From Parietichytrium sp. I65-24A (lineage: Eukaryota > Sar > Bigyra > Thraustochytrida > Thraustochytriidae), in NCBI GenBank assembly GCA_012862575.1, contig BLSF01000042.1, forward strand, positions 62,001-126,000: DNA of 64,000 nt, written 5' to 3'. Under the pieces are notes generated by a model that was not told the origin of the DNA, ran no database searches, and worked only from the letters and a program-made list of their open reading frames with translations. Numbering within the stretch: position 1 is the stretch's first letter; each line of letters starts with the position of its first letter. The position numbers and the translations under genes were made by a program. Below are positions 54,302 through 64,000 of this stretch, piece by piece.

Positions 54302-55915
54302 GGCAGCGCAGCCCCCACAACCTCACGCAAGCTCACACAAACTCACGCAAACTCACGCAAGCTTACGCAAGCACACAGCCACTCCAGCCGCACTCACTAC
54401 GCGTATGCGCACGTCCCCGATAGCTGCTTCTGATTCGCTTCTGCTTCAAGAGAGAGAACAATTTCACTAACAACTCCAGTGGGTTGCTCGAGAGATCTCG
54501 AGAAGCGTGAACCAAGAGTCACGTGTCAACGAAGCACTTCTTTCCGACAATCTGTTCCAACCAACTTCCTTCGGGCTGTTTGTTGTTTGCTGTTTGCTAT
54601 TTGATGCTTGCTGTGGGCAAAAGGGTACTCGCAGCGTACTCGCTTTCGGTGTCAAGAGACTTCCAAGAAGTATGTGTGCAGGGAATGAATTGACATGAAT
54701 GTGAATGTGAATGTGAAAGTGAACGCCTGTCAGGGCAGTAAGAGCTGGCTGGGCGGACGTGCCGCTAATCATCTTTAGATGTCCCTTCTTCTTTCGCGTC
54801 TCTATAGTTTACTTTATTATAGTTTATATCTGTACTAACCAAAGTGCGACGTCTTTCGGTGGGCATGGGCGCTATCTTCTGGAATTGTCTAGTAATGAGA
54901 AGGGATGATATGTTGCTCCGCTTCTCGATTCTGAACTTCTGTAATCACTTGTCTATGCAATTGTCTGTGCATTGATTGAAACCCAATGATCGGTATGCAT
55001 TAGCCATCGTCTTATTCGAAGCTGGCGGTTCTCACGCAACGTACTCGAGTGCTCAGCACTTAGCACTCGGTCCCTTGTAGCAGTCTTCACAGTGAAACGG
55101 AGGCACTCCAGTATTCCCCCGGGACTGTAGGAACCCCATTCAAGTTCTCCAGGACCCGGCATACGGATTGGAATATGCGAATACAATATTGGTATTTATG
55201 GATATGATTTGCGGAACCCGACCTTGGGACGGCGTGGGAGAGATTGGAGAGCAATGGAGAGCACTGCAAGACATTTTTTGTGCTGGGATGATCGTTTCTT
55301 TGATCTCTACTTTAGTTAGTAGTAGAGAGGATAGGGGGGCAGGCCCAATACCACTCACCTATGGATTTGGGCAAGCCTCCCTTGCCCCTCGTACAGTATC
55401 GTACTATTCTCAGGCTTTTCAAAACTCTACCCTCTTACATTGGATTGACCTTTCAAGACTAACTTAGAATAAATTATAAGCTTCACATAAGAAGCTGGAA
55501 ATGAAGCATTTGAAGGATTTGGATCGTTTAGGGTGTGGTGTACATTCACGGCATAAGCTTTTACTAATGCACTGTTCACTGTTCTGTTTCGCAAACTTTG
55601 AAGAAGTTTGATGTGGTTCAGCTCTCACAGATGATCACAGATGACAACGAACACGTACTTGAAGCACAAACACTGGAGACACTGGAGAGAGCCATGCAAA
55701 TACACAAACACACAGTTCTTGAATAATTTATTCTGCAGTGCAAGTGTAGAATAGCGAAGGTACAACTTACTGAGGCGAGCTCTGCGCTCCGTCGTTCCGT
55801 TCCGTTCCGAGTCCGTTCCGTTCCATGGCTGTTGCTAACTCCTGTCCTCAGCAAAGACTCTCGTACCGACACAGCGTTTACTGTGAGTTCCCGGAGTTTC
55901 GTGACTCGTACTCGC

Positions 55916-55932
55916 GTACTGACTGTGAGTAC
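55916..55932. repeat. Dispersed GTAC inverted-repeat motif (inverse copy)
   Basis: GTACTGACTGTGAGTAC, the exact reverse complement of 6452-6468. Confidence 0.8.
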
Positions 55933-58799
55933 ACCAGTACAGATATGCTGATAGGGAGTACTCGCAGCCTGTTGGAAATTCGCCCGGACCTTTGAGACCT
56001 TTGGGATCCGTCGTGGCTCCATGACATGTATAGATGGGCACTGGACAGGTCCTGCTGGCCTCAAGATCGTGATGAGACCAAATGTGACGGTTGATCAGGC
56101 GCCGAGCTTGAAGTTTCAACTTTTGTAAAGTCACTTTGGAAGCAAGAGACTCAAATGCTCTAATGCCCTTCCGTTGTTTTCGTCACTGCAAAGATTAGTG
56201 TGGCACAGACACTCTTTTTTTGGGTTCCAGATCGCCTGGAATCAGTGCAAAAGTTGGGTATGTTTTCAAAAGATCCTTCGGGTACTTCTTGAGGCGTGGA
56301 TTCAAGCAAAACCATCACATCCAAGCATCATCTTGTTGGAATCAGGCCGCAGGGGTCTTCGAGGGGGGGGGAGAGCGAAGACTTTCTTATCGAGTACGAA
56401 AGCTATAATTTTTTTTATCTCTGTCACTGACACTGGCAATGGCACTTATGGCAATGGCACTAATGGCACTGGCACTTACAAAAACACACACTTGCAAGAG
56501 ATCCATCGACTTCCAAGTACCGGTACTTGGGAGCTAGCCACAGCCAGTCACGGTTGTTCAATTGCAAGCTGCCAACTACTGAATCCAGTGCAACGAAGCG
56601 ATCTGACTGCAATCGCAATCGCACTCGCCATCCATCGCGTTCTTGACCCGCCACTCCGCACTCTTCCTATCTCTGGCCATCATGCCCGGCTGGCCACCTG
56701 TCCCTCTGAGACCTTTGAGTTAGCCGTGCTCACCGCCATTCCTATTAAAAGTAGTATCTGGAGGCTAGTGTCGCGTGGATTTGGGTGGATGGAACCAAGA
56801 GTTGGCTCACGCCCTGAACGTGCAGTGTGAAACCTGTGTATTAGCGCATTGCTATGAAGCAATTACTGGCTAAGTCAAGGAGGATGAGAGAAAGTGAGTG
56901 AGAGAGAGAGAGAAGACAATCAATGGCAAAGCCAGGCGAAGCGCAAGCCCCTTCTTGCATTTTAACTTACCCAAATATTCCTTTCGGGTCTCTCGAGCTT
57001 CGCTGTTTCACTGTTTGGACTCTAGTCTAGATTAATAAATTGCTCGAGATAGACACGAGGCATGGACAGACGGACGAGAGGAGACAAGGGACAGGAGACA
57101 GACAGGCAGACAGGCAGGCAAAGAGTGCGAAGGCGCTCATGTCCCAAGATCGATTGGCGCTGCGTAAAGTGTAGTACTCTGGAGAAAAAGGCGCCAGCTT
57201 TTGTAAGTCTGGAGGATGAGAATTAGATTTGTCGCGGTTTGTTAGATCAGAGCTCAGAAATCCATCCGCCCAGCAACTTGCATACTAGTATGACTGTGAC
57301 TCTTCCACCCGGTCTACATACCAGTAAGCTGACAGCACAAAATCTCGCCTCATCTTGCATTCCTTGCAAGCTGCGAATGTGCTTCAATCAACAAGCTAAG
57401 CTTATTGAACGAAGACGTGAGCGATGCCGCCGTTTGCCAAGCCGACCTTCGGCAAAAGCGAAATCGCCGCATTTTCGTGAGCATCCGCATACATCGCGGC
57501 TCGTCATAGCGTTTGAAAGCATAACTTGCCCTTCGCGACACCTCGGTGCCGTCTCGCAGTCAGTTACTCACTAGCTCGCTCGCTTCACAGCCATGTACAC
57601 TTTGGCGATAGCTCGCTCTACTCGTTCACAACCCCGCTGAGGGAGTGGACGGACGCTCTTGTCGAGGTGTCGAGGGCCTCGTGATCAAACACGACACAAC
57701 GAAACGAGGAAAGGCCTCGTGATTCTCCAAATTTCGTGATAAGTTACTGCAGTCGCAATTCGAGTTGGCTGCAAGTGCTGAGGCGATGAAACTCTTCGAC
57801 GAACGCGAAGTGACTGCGAGTGTGATCTGTGATTCATGCATTCACTCATTCATCGCCCATCCCAGAGAGTTTGTAGAGTTTTCGGCAATGAGCTTACATG
57901 GCGATCACGACAGTGAAGACTGCCAAAATTTACAAAGTAAACAAAGACACTTTTTCAGGCTCGCACTCACTTCGCACTCCCTCGCTCCTGCTTCTCTTTC
58001 GCTCCCATTGCCCTCTATTGTTACGCCGATCTTCACGGCTGCTTTTGCCAGAGGACCTGCATAACCCCACCCCGAGTCCTAGCTCTCACATCAAACCGTC
58101 CTAAGCTTGGATACGCCAGTACACACCTTCTCATCTTAATGGAGCTGATAATGAACGTTACAGGAGACCCGGAAGGAAAAAAGGTTGTGTTCCCTGCTCG
58201 CGGAACGCATTTTGTTTTAGGTTTTGTGCTGGTTTGGAGTATTATGAGAGGAGACAAGGCAGATTGGTGCAAGGTGGTACTATGCTTTACTGGTAGTATA
58301 CTTGGAGAAAAGCAGTTCTTGCCAAAAACTGTCCGTAAATAAATACCGGAAACCGGCAATTCATTCGTCAGCAGCGCGAGCACAAAAGGTTCGCTCCCTC
58401 TCAAAGCCGTCTTCCCGGTCCCCTCCTACAGACACTTTTTCTTCACTCACGCTTGGCATGACGGGGTGTGTGCCATCTTGTGAGGCACCGAGCAAGCTCC
58501 TTCCTCCTCCCGCTCCACCTAACTACCACTCTACTACCCATCTCGCTACCCCCGCCTCCATATCACCTTCCCTACCTTAATCTCTAATCCAGCTCTGAAT
58601 GTGGCGCAGCACAGAGAGAGCGAGAGAAATCAAACCTCCTCCCACTCCATCTACCTCAAACCCTATCCCTCCTTCTCCCCTCCTCCCGCTACCTACCGCC
58701 CAAGCATACCAACCCCGTAGGACCCAGACCCCTAGCCCAGCCCACTAACCACCCTTCTGATCCGCCTAGGCCAGCTCCGGGAGAAGGAAGAACGAGGGG

Positions 58800-59100
58800 C
58801 GGGAAGGGCGGGAGGAGGCAAGGGCAGAGAGAGAGAGAGACAGAGAGAGAGAGAGAAGCCAACAACAAGTAAGTCGAAGCAAGAACAAGAGCGCAATAAC
58901 GACAGCAACGAGAGAGAGACAGACAGAGACACAGAGACAAAAAAAGAAAGAAAGACAGAGAGAGACCAGTGCGAAAGGACTTGTTGGGTCAGCTTTGCCG
59001 AGACAAAGTGACAAAGTGACAAAGTGAAAAAGAGACAAAGAGAGAAACAGAGAGAGTTGTGTGTTGGTGGATCTCTCTCTCTCTCTCTCTGTGTGTGTGC
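58800..59100. repeat. Purine-rich low-complexity tract
   Basis: GAGAGA, AGACAGA, AAGTGACA and finally CTCTCT/GTGTGT runs. Probably promoter or 5' leader of the TIR gene. Confidence 0.7.
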
Positions 59101-59465
59101 GTGAGGTGGCGGTGCTCGCAAAGGAGAAGGGGCGGTGCAAGTGGCATGGTGGGAGCATTGTGAGCATTGTGAGCAGGAAAGCAGGAAAGCTTGAAAGTGG
59201 GAAAGCGAGAAAGCGGGACATCGCATTGGTTGAGTGAATGAATGATCGGCGCAGTGGGTTCTGGTGGCAGATTTAAGTGGGCTCTTCCTTTTGTTGAACG
59301 TGGGAGAGTTTGGGAGATCGACCTTGTGGATCAGTGGGCTTGCCAGGCTGCGAACGGCGGAGAAGGCGAGTTTGCTGTTGGGGAATAACTAGAATTTTGA
59401 ATTTAGGACTTGTTGGTCACGAATTAGAGGTTGCAGCTCACAAAAGTCACAGAACACACAGAATC

Positions 59466-62400
59466 ATGGCGCAGCGGCGGAATCTCAGGGCGGAGATCCT
59501 CGCGTGCGAAGAGGCTGGCCACGTCAATCAGCGCACAAGGGCGCTCTCGAAACTGACCAAGGCGCGAATGGCGAGCAGCAACATGCGAGACGCCGTGCGC
59601 AAGCCGCAAAGGGCCTCGTTGAACGACTGGATCGCCTCCAACTTGGTCGACTTTTACAACTCGATGGTGCGTTTCTTCAAGCTCTGCGTGGATGACGCCA
59701 ACAAATACACTTCTCCCGGCGATGGGTTCCCGCCGCGTTTCGAGTACCGTTGGCCTAACCCTTCTGGCAGACCCACGCAGTGCACTTCCACGGATTATGC
59801 GCTGAATGTCGTACGATGGATAGCGTCCAAGCTGGGTTCCGGCATGTTTCCCGCGGATGCGGATCAAGAGTTCAGCCGCGAGTTTGATAATTTCGCCTCA
59901 AAGGCATTCACCAGGATCTTCAGGGTCTTTGCGATCATATATCACGGGCACTTTGCAGTTATCGAGGCGCAGAACGCCGCTATTGAGCTGAACAGTGTCT
60001 TTAAGCACTTCTTTTTCTTCACACTGGAGCACGGTCTCGTCGAATCAAGGGAGTATATGGCTCTCGGGGAACTCTGCGAAAAACTCGAAGAGATGTACAA
60101 TATGGATATTCCAGAGTCTAAAGCCCGCGATCAAGACCGCGCCAACCAGCGCGGCGCGCGCACCCCAAAAGGTGCGTTCCTTCAAAAGCAGCCTGGCAAG
60201 GGCTCTGCCAAGAGTTTTGGTTCCGCCAAGAGCTTCCACTCTGCCAAGAGCTTCTCTAGTGTACCAAGCATGCCTATCTCACCGCGCCACCCAATGAGTC
60301 GCGAGTCTGGCGCGAGCCGCACTTCCACAGCCTCCAGTATCTCGCACCTCTCCTCCAGGTCGTCTCGCCCACAAACTCCAAGAGGCAGCAAGAACAAGTC
60401 CAGGGCAGAGTTTGCGCGAGTCGTCAAGCGACGCTCAGAATACCTAGACTCCATGGAGACCCTTGTAAAACGAGCAGACGTATTTGAGAAGCTAATGCAG
60501 ATTCAAGAGGAAACGGATACAATAGGGCGTGCTTGCATTGACGCTGTTCAGGAAATTTTGCATTCCGAAATGGAATTCGGAGACATGGTTTGGTCGATCC
60601 ACGACGAATACATGGTCGCCGCAAGACACTGTGGTGTATCCCCTCGAACGATATCTCGGTGCTTCGTCAATGTTGGCGAGATCTTGAGGTTTTCAGAGCT
60701 CCTCAACGTGGAGATGCACCTTGGCTTGGTAGACCGGATCACTAGCTCTTCTCACTATTCCGTGCCTGCCGTCATCAAGATCATTTCAAGCGCCATCACT
60801 CCTCAGCTCTTCTCCCTGCGCATCTACGCCAGATTCCTTGCGAATTTCGACCAAGCTGTGGAAGAGCTTGACGGTCTAATGGGAAGCAACCAGCGCTTCG
60901 CTGATATGATCAATAAGAAGAGAGACAGTATGGGGAGGACCCTCATCGAAATGCTCGATGAGATTCGTGGCCGTCCGATCCGTTTCCAATCGTCTCTCGA
61001 GGCTCTCGAGATTTCCTACAATGCTTATGTTGCTATGCAGCAAAGGGACGACCCCATTAACGAGCTCCTGGGCGGCGCGAGCAAAAGCAACTTTGTCAAA
61101 TCTGCGCACAAGCAATGGGGCGACTCTGGCGGTCAACAAATCCAGCCTCGCAACGCAGCGGGTGCGACGACCGTGCAATCCGCCCAACGAGCGCTTCAAC
61201 TTACCCGCCAAGAGTACGCCAATCAGCTCAAGATTCTGGAGAAGCGCTCGAGGGAGATGTATATTCAAGCTCTCGTTTTCACTTCAGTTTACGGCAAGGA
61301 GAACGGAAGGGTCATGCTTAAGGACCATTTGATCGGATTTGGCCCCATCGAGTATCGTGAAAGCGGGGCCGATTCCTGGACCATCGGTGATGCAATTGTT
61401 TTTCGAGACAACATCGTCATTGCCGAGAGCTCCAAAGTTCTCGCCCCAAATGCAGAGAGCCAAAGCTCGACAAAGTCCATTCTGTCTCGTGTGTCGGCTA
61501 CGGTGACCAGTCTCGCAAACGGCCGTAGACGTTCGTCTACAAATACAAATAATAGCGTGAGACAAGGTGGCAGGACTAGCGGGATCCGCCAGATGCTGGC
61601 ATCGTCTCTTGGGTCTTCCAGCAGCGGCCCATCTCCTCCTGAGCCACAGAGAATTTCCTTCACGCGGCCAGAGGCTTCAGCGGCGAAGAAGAAGGCCCCC
61701 AAGGTTGTTATCAAAGCACAGTTCAACGTCGACGCATGCTCGATATCTACTGAGCAACTTCGCCATGCGAGGTATCGTGCATCGGAGGGCAAGTACGCCG
61801 TGCGGATGACACACGTCGTAAAGAAAGGAACGGCCCAAGTGGCGCAATTCCGTACCACAAGCGCCGACCTTGCCACCTCTCTGTTTCAGTTTGTCAACAC
61901 CCCTGTTCCGCAGCGTCTATTCTCTCACCTGGTGGCATTTGAGGACCTCACAAGCGATCGAAGCGAGTCGCGAGTGGAGGCCGAGGAAGTGGAGGGTAGC
62001 AGAAGTAACAACAACAATGACTCGCGACTGGCGTTGCTGAGAAGGCCAGCCAAGAAAGGCGAAGTGGCGCCGCAAAGCCCTGGCGAAAAGAAACCAGAGG
62101 TGCTGGGAGCCCGGCCAGATGATCACTATGATTTTTTTATTTCATACCACTCGAGCACTGCAATTGACGAAGCTCTCTCGCTTTACCTTGACTTGAAGAA
62201 CCAGGGTTTCCGCGTCTGGCTTGACAAAACGGTCGAAAACGACCTTCCGAATGCACAAGCGATGCATGATGGCATTCGGAAATCCAAAGTATTTCTTCTT
62301 TTGTTGAAGAGCGGAGCTCTCCTGCGCCAGTGGGTGCAGTCTGAGGTCCGAGAAGCAAGACGTTTGCAAAAGCATGTGGCGGTTATCTACGAGGGTGACT

Positions 62401-62660
62401 ACAGCACAGAGCCTCGCGGCAGTGGGAAAGGTAGCGGACAAGGTTCTTCCATACAGTCCTCCTCCTTAGGCAAGGGCGAGTTACCCGAATACACTGCTGA
62501 CAGGTCTCTGATCCCGCAAGACATCGCCCAGCTCTTTGACGAGATATCTGCCGTCCCGCTCCAAACTCTCGGGAAACGGAGGACAGCCATGTGGGAAATG
62601 GTGTTGCGCCAGCTGCACCTGGACCCTCCCCGGCAAAAGTCTGGTATTTTGTTCCTTTGA
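59466..62660 (+). CDS. Mob1-RhoGEF/PH-like-TIR multidomain protein
   Basis: The ATG at 59466 opens 1064 residues without introns; upstream codons of the frame start only at a TTG. A Mob1/phocein domain covers about 52-215 (LNDWIASNLVDFYN...FEYRW...IFRVFAIIYHGHF...VFKHFFFF). Two of the four usual zinc ligands look replaced. A Ser-rich linker (about 239-318) repeats SAKSF. A helical domain (about 319-512) resembles a DBL-homology RhoGEF, with RYARFLANFDQA-type and RPIRFQSSLEAL segments. A PH-like region follows (about 599-808). The TIR domain is at about 885-980: YDFFISYHSS, then SGALLRQWVQSE with Glu960 at the place of the SARM1 catalytic Glu. Mob1 proteins activate NDR/LATS kinases. TIR domains signal or cleave NAD. 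The combination is not one I know. Confidence 0.85.
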   Translation: MAQRRNLRAEILACEEAGHVNQRTRALSKLTKARMASSNMRDAVRKPQRASLNDWIASNLVDFYNSMVRFFKLCVDDANKYTSPGDGFPPRFEYRWPNPSGRPTQCTSTDYALNVVRWIASKLGSGMFPADADQEFSREFDNFASKAFTRIFRVFAIIYHGHFAVIEAQNAAIELNSVFKHFFFFTLEHGLVESREYMALGELCEKLEEMYNMDIPESKARDQDRANQRGARTPKGAFLQKQPGKGSAKSFGSAKSFHSAKSFSSVPSMPISPRHPMSRESGASRTSTASSISHLSSRSSRPQTPRGSKNKSRAEFARVVKRRSEYLDSMETLVKRADVFEKLMQIQEETDTIGRACIDAVQEILHSEMEFGDMVWSIHDEYMVAARHCGVSPRTISRCFVNVGEILRFSELLNVEMHLGLVDRITSSSHYSVPAVIKIISSAITPQLFSLRIYARFLANFDQAVEELDGLMGSNQRFADMINKKRDSMGRTLIEMLDEIRGRPIRFQSSLEALEISYNAYVAMQQRDDPINELLGGASKSNFVKSAHKQWGDSGGQQIQPRNAAGATTVQSAQRALQLTRQEYANQLKILEKRSREMYIQALVFTSVYGKENGRVMLKDHLIGFGPIEYRESGADSWTIGDAIVFRDNIVIAESSKVLAPNAESQSSTKSILSRVSATVTSLANGRRRSSTNTNNSVRQGGRTSGIRQMLASSLGSSSSGPSPPEPQRISFTRPEASAAKKKAPKVVIKAQFNVDACSISTEQLRHARYRASEGKYAVRMTHVVKKGTAQVAQFRTTSADLATSLFQFVNTPVPQRLFSHLVAFEDLTSDRSESRVEAEEVEGSRSNNNNDSRLALLRRPAKKGEVAPQSPGEKKPEVLGARPDDHYDFFISYHSSTAIDEALSLYLDLKNQGFRVWLDKTVENDLPNAQAMHDGIRKSKVFLLLLKSGALLRQWVQSEVREARRLQKHVAVIYEGDYSTEPRGSGKGSGQGSSIQSSSLGKGELPEYTADRSLIPQDIAQLFDEISAVPLQTLGKRRTAMWEMVLRQLHLDPPRQKSGILFL

Positions 62661-62955
62661 GCGCTTTGTGCATCGCGTTTGCTCAATCCCCTCTTCTATT
62701 TTTCTGTTTTTCTGTCTCTTATCAATTACGTAACAGTACCGTGTGTTTGCCCCCTCTCGATAAAAGCGCGATTCGATTGCCAGGTGGAGAGATGTCACCC
62801 AGGCAAGAAAACCGCGCGCGTTGAAGGGACCGTAAAATATTACTTTGTCCATGAATAATGTGGATCTATTCTTTCTGTTTTCACAACGTTTTGTTTGCCA
62901 CCGTGAGGCACGGCGGCATACTATCAGGTGCAAGGACTCCCATTTTTCTCCTTTT
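62661..62955. other. Convergent 3' intergenic region
   Basis: A 295-nt tail-to-tail gap. No gene seen. Confidence 0.5.
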
Positions 62956-64000
62956 TCAAGCCCAGCTGTAGGCAGCTTTTCCCGCTGAAAATGGATGAGG
63001 CCCAGCAAGATCAAGGCGCATGTCAAAGCAGTTCTCGACTTGCTCTTCGGTTCCCACAACAAATAACTGTGTCGTTGTGGAGTGCAACGTGAGTAGTGGA
63101 GTCGGGACCTTTGAAGTTGCTGATCGCGGAATTGCCAGGAGGTGTGTCGGTGGTCGAACGTGCAACGTAATAACATCGCCCAAGAATATGGGCAGGTGCG
63201 AAAGGTCTACCTCATAGTTGGCGAGACTGAAATCGTCATCTTTTGTGTTCACACGGTCGTTATCGTGCGAGCCTTGCATCACCATGACCGAGGAGCCCGA
63301 TATGGAAATCTTCCAATCTACACCGGCGACTCTGTGATGAAACTTGGACTTATCTAAAACAACCCGCCCGTCTAGGGTTTTGATGCACGCGTTCCACCGA
63401 AGCTTCAATTTTCCCCATCTCGTTCCGCTGTGCACGTATATCTCATGCATCCGAGTGTAGATGTTGGCAGTGTGCTGATTGCTCACGCAGAGGAGCAGAT
63501 CATTTTCCCAATCTCTTGAGTGAAGCAAAGTGTGATGAGCCTCTATTTTTGCTGGCCCTGGCTGGAGAAAGTTACCAGCACTCCCCGTTTGGGCGTTGCT
63601 GAGAAGTCGGTTCTCCGAAAGTTCTGCAGCAGCACGCGAGCTCATCTCTGCTGATATGGTAATATTTTGCGCGAATGCGCCTTGAACTCGTTTGGGCACG
63701 GGAACCGAATGCTGAAGCTCAAACATACCCAGCTCCACAAGGATTTGATCTCCGGGGAGCCAGCCTTTTGTTCGAACGCGATAGTGCTGCCAAACTCGTA
63801 TTCGGTCCGCCTGGACCATCGAATTTACAACCGATACATTCTCTGTTGCATCACCAGCAGCAACGACTTCGAATTCGGGGGCATCGAATGGGCTCTCCTG
63901 TCGTTTGCGCAGCACCCTCCAGTCATACGCCGGATTGATTTCCCACTCCGTCACTATTGTTGAACCCTTTTCTTTATCTTCACCCTGCTCCAGTGCACTT
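62956..64000 (-). CDS. Unrecognised protein, 5' end outside window
   Basis: An open minus-strand frame runs from the window edge to a stop at 62956, giving at least 348 residues. No plausible ATG lies in its first ~45 codons, so the start is to the right or across an intron. It looks beta-rich and soluble (alternating hydrophobic pattern, few long helices), with no membrane segment or repeat. Segments such as YRVRTKGWLPGDQILVELG and VDWKISISGSSVMVMQG suggest a beta-sandwich, but I cannot name a family. Confidence 0.65.
   Translation of the reverse strand, partial: SALEQGEDKEKGSTIVTEWEINPAYDWRVLRKRQESPFDAPEFEVVAAGDATENVSVVNSMVQADRIRVWQHYRVRTKGWLPGDQILVELGMFELQHSVPVPKRVQGAFAQNITISAEMSSRAAAELSENRLLSNAQTGSAGNFLQPGPAKIEAHHTLLHSRDWENDLLLCVSNQHTANIYTRMHEIYVHSGTRWGKLKLRWNACIKTLDGRVVLDKSKFHHRVAGVDWKISISGSSVMVMQGSHDNDRVNTKDDDFSLANYEVDLSHLPIFLGDVITLHVRPPTHLLAIPRSATSKVPTPLLTLHSTTTQLFVVGTEEQVENCFDMRLDLAGPHPFSAGKAAYSWA

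Larger units (their letters stand above)
54302..59465. other. Gene-poor divergent region of about 5.2 kb
   Basis: No convincing gene. It contains a GTAC inverted repeat (55916-55932), repeated GCACTTATGGCAAT-type units (56430-56480), a Pro-coding CCTCCC-rich stretch (58480-58700) and a long purine-rich GAGA/AGACA tract (58800-59060) just upstream of the TIR gene. Open frames such as 55168-55467 and 57765-58064 have no recognisable protein features. Confidence 0.45.

Noticed and set aside
58732-59226. Minus-strand Ser/Leu-rich ORFs
   Set aside because: Products of the GA/CT-rich tract, not genes.
59424-59867. Minus-strand ORF of 147 codons
   Set aside because: Antisense to the Mob1 domain.

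Overview
The window is nuclear DNA of a microbial eukaryote. Short GT-AG introns (58 to about 340 nt) interrupt several genes. The gene content is eukaryotic: Sec61 gamma, PIG-Q/GPI1, a DASH-ring subunit (Dad4), DNA2, alkaline ceramidase, a bZIP factor and Mob1 and TIR domains. Most genes have one or two exons. A BT1-family transporter together with Dad4 and heavy domain shuffling would fit a protist such as a stramenopile or relative, but nothing here fixes the lineage; that part is inference.

Layout, left to right (18 genes): a giant midasin/dynein-related AAA+ protein (-, runs off the left edge); an LRR-like/ankyrin/triple CbxX-type AAA protein (+); a BT1 transporter (-); a small membrane protein (+); a YqaJ-type nuclease (-); PIG-Q (+); a Q-rich bZIP factor (-); a gene-poor stretch of about 7.9 kb; Sec61 gamma (+); an SDR oxidoreductase (-); an ankyrin/coiled-coil protein (-); DNA2 (+); alkaline ceramidase (-); Dad4 (+); a membrane-anchored histidine acid phosphatase (-); an ILVBL-type ThDP enzyme (+); a RING-TPR-DnaJ protein (-); a gene-poor stretch of about 5.2 kb; a Mob1-RhoGEF-like-TIR protein (+); and an unrecognised protein (-, runs off the right edge).

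The gene order follows a rule: 16 of 17 neighbouring pairs lie on opposite strands. Tail-to-tail gaps are 120-493 nt, while head-to-head gaps are 1.07-7.9 kb and hold nearly all of the microsatellites, tandem repeats and GTAC-rich palindromes. Each long gap is therefore probably a shared bidirectional promoter region.

The genes do not form one pathway. Two touch the ER/GPI/sphingolipid system (PIG-Q, ceramidase), one is translocon, two are DNA maintenance or nuclease genes (DNA2, YqaJ), and one is kinetochore. The strongest novelty candidates are the Mob1-DH/PH-like-TIR fusion at 59466-62660, the RING-TPR-J fusion at 52532-54301, and a Tudor-like module inserted inside the first AAA domain of the 8123-13490 gene.
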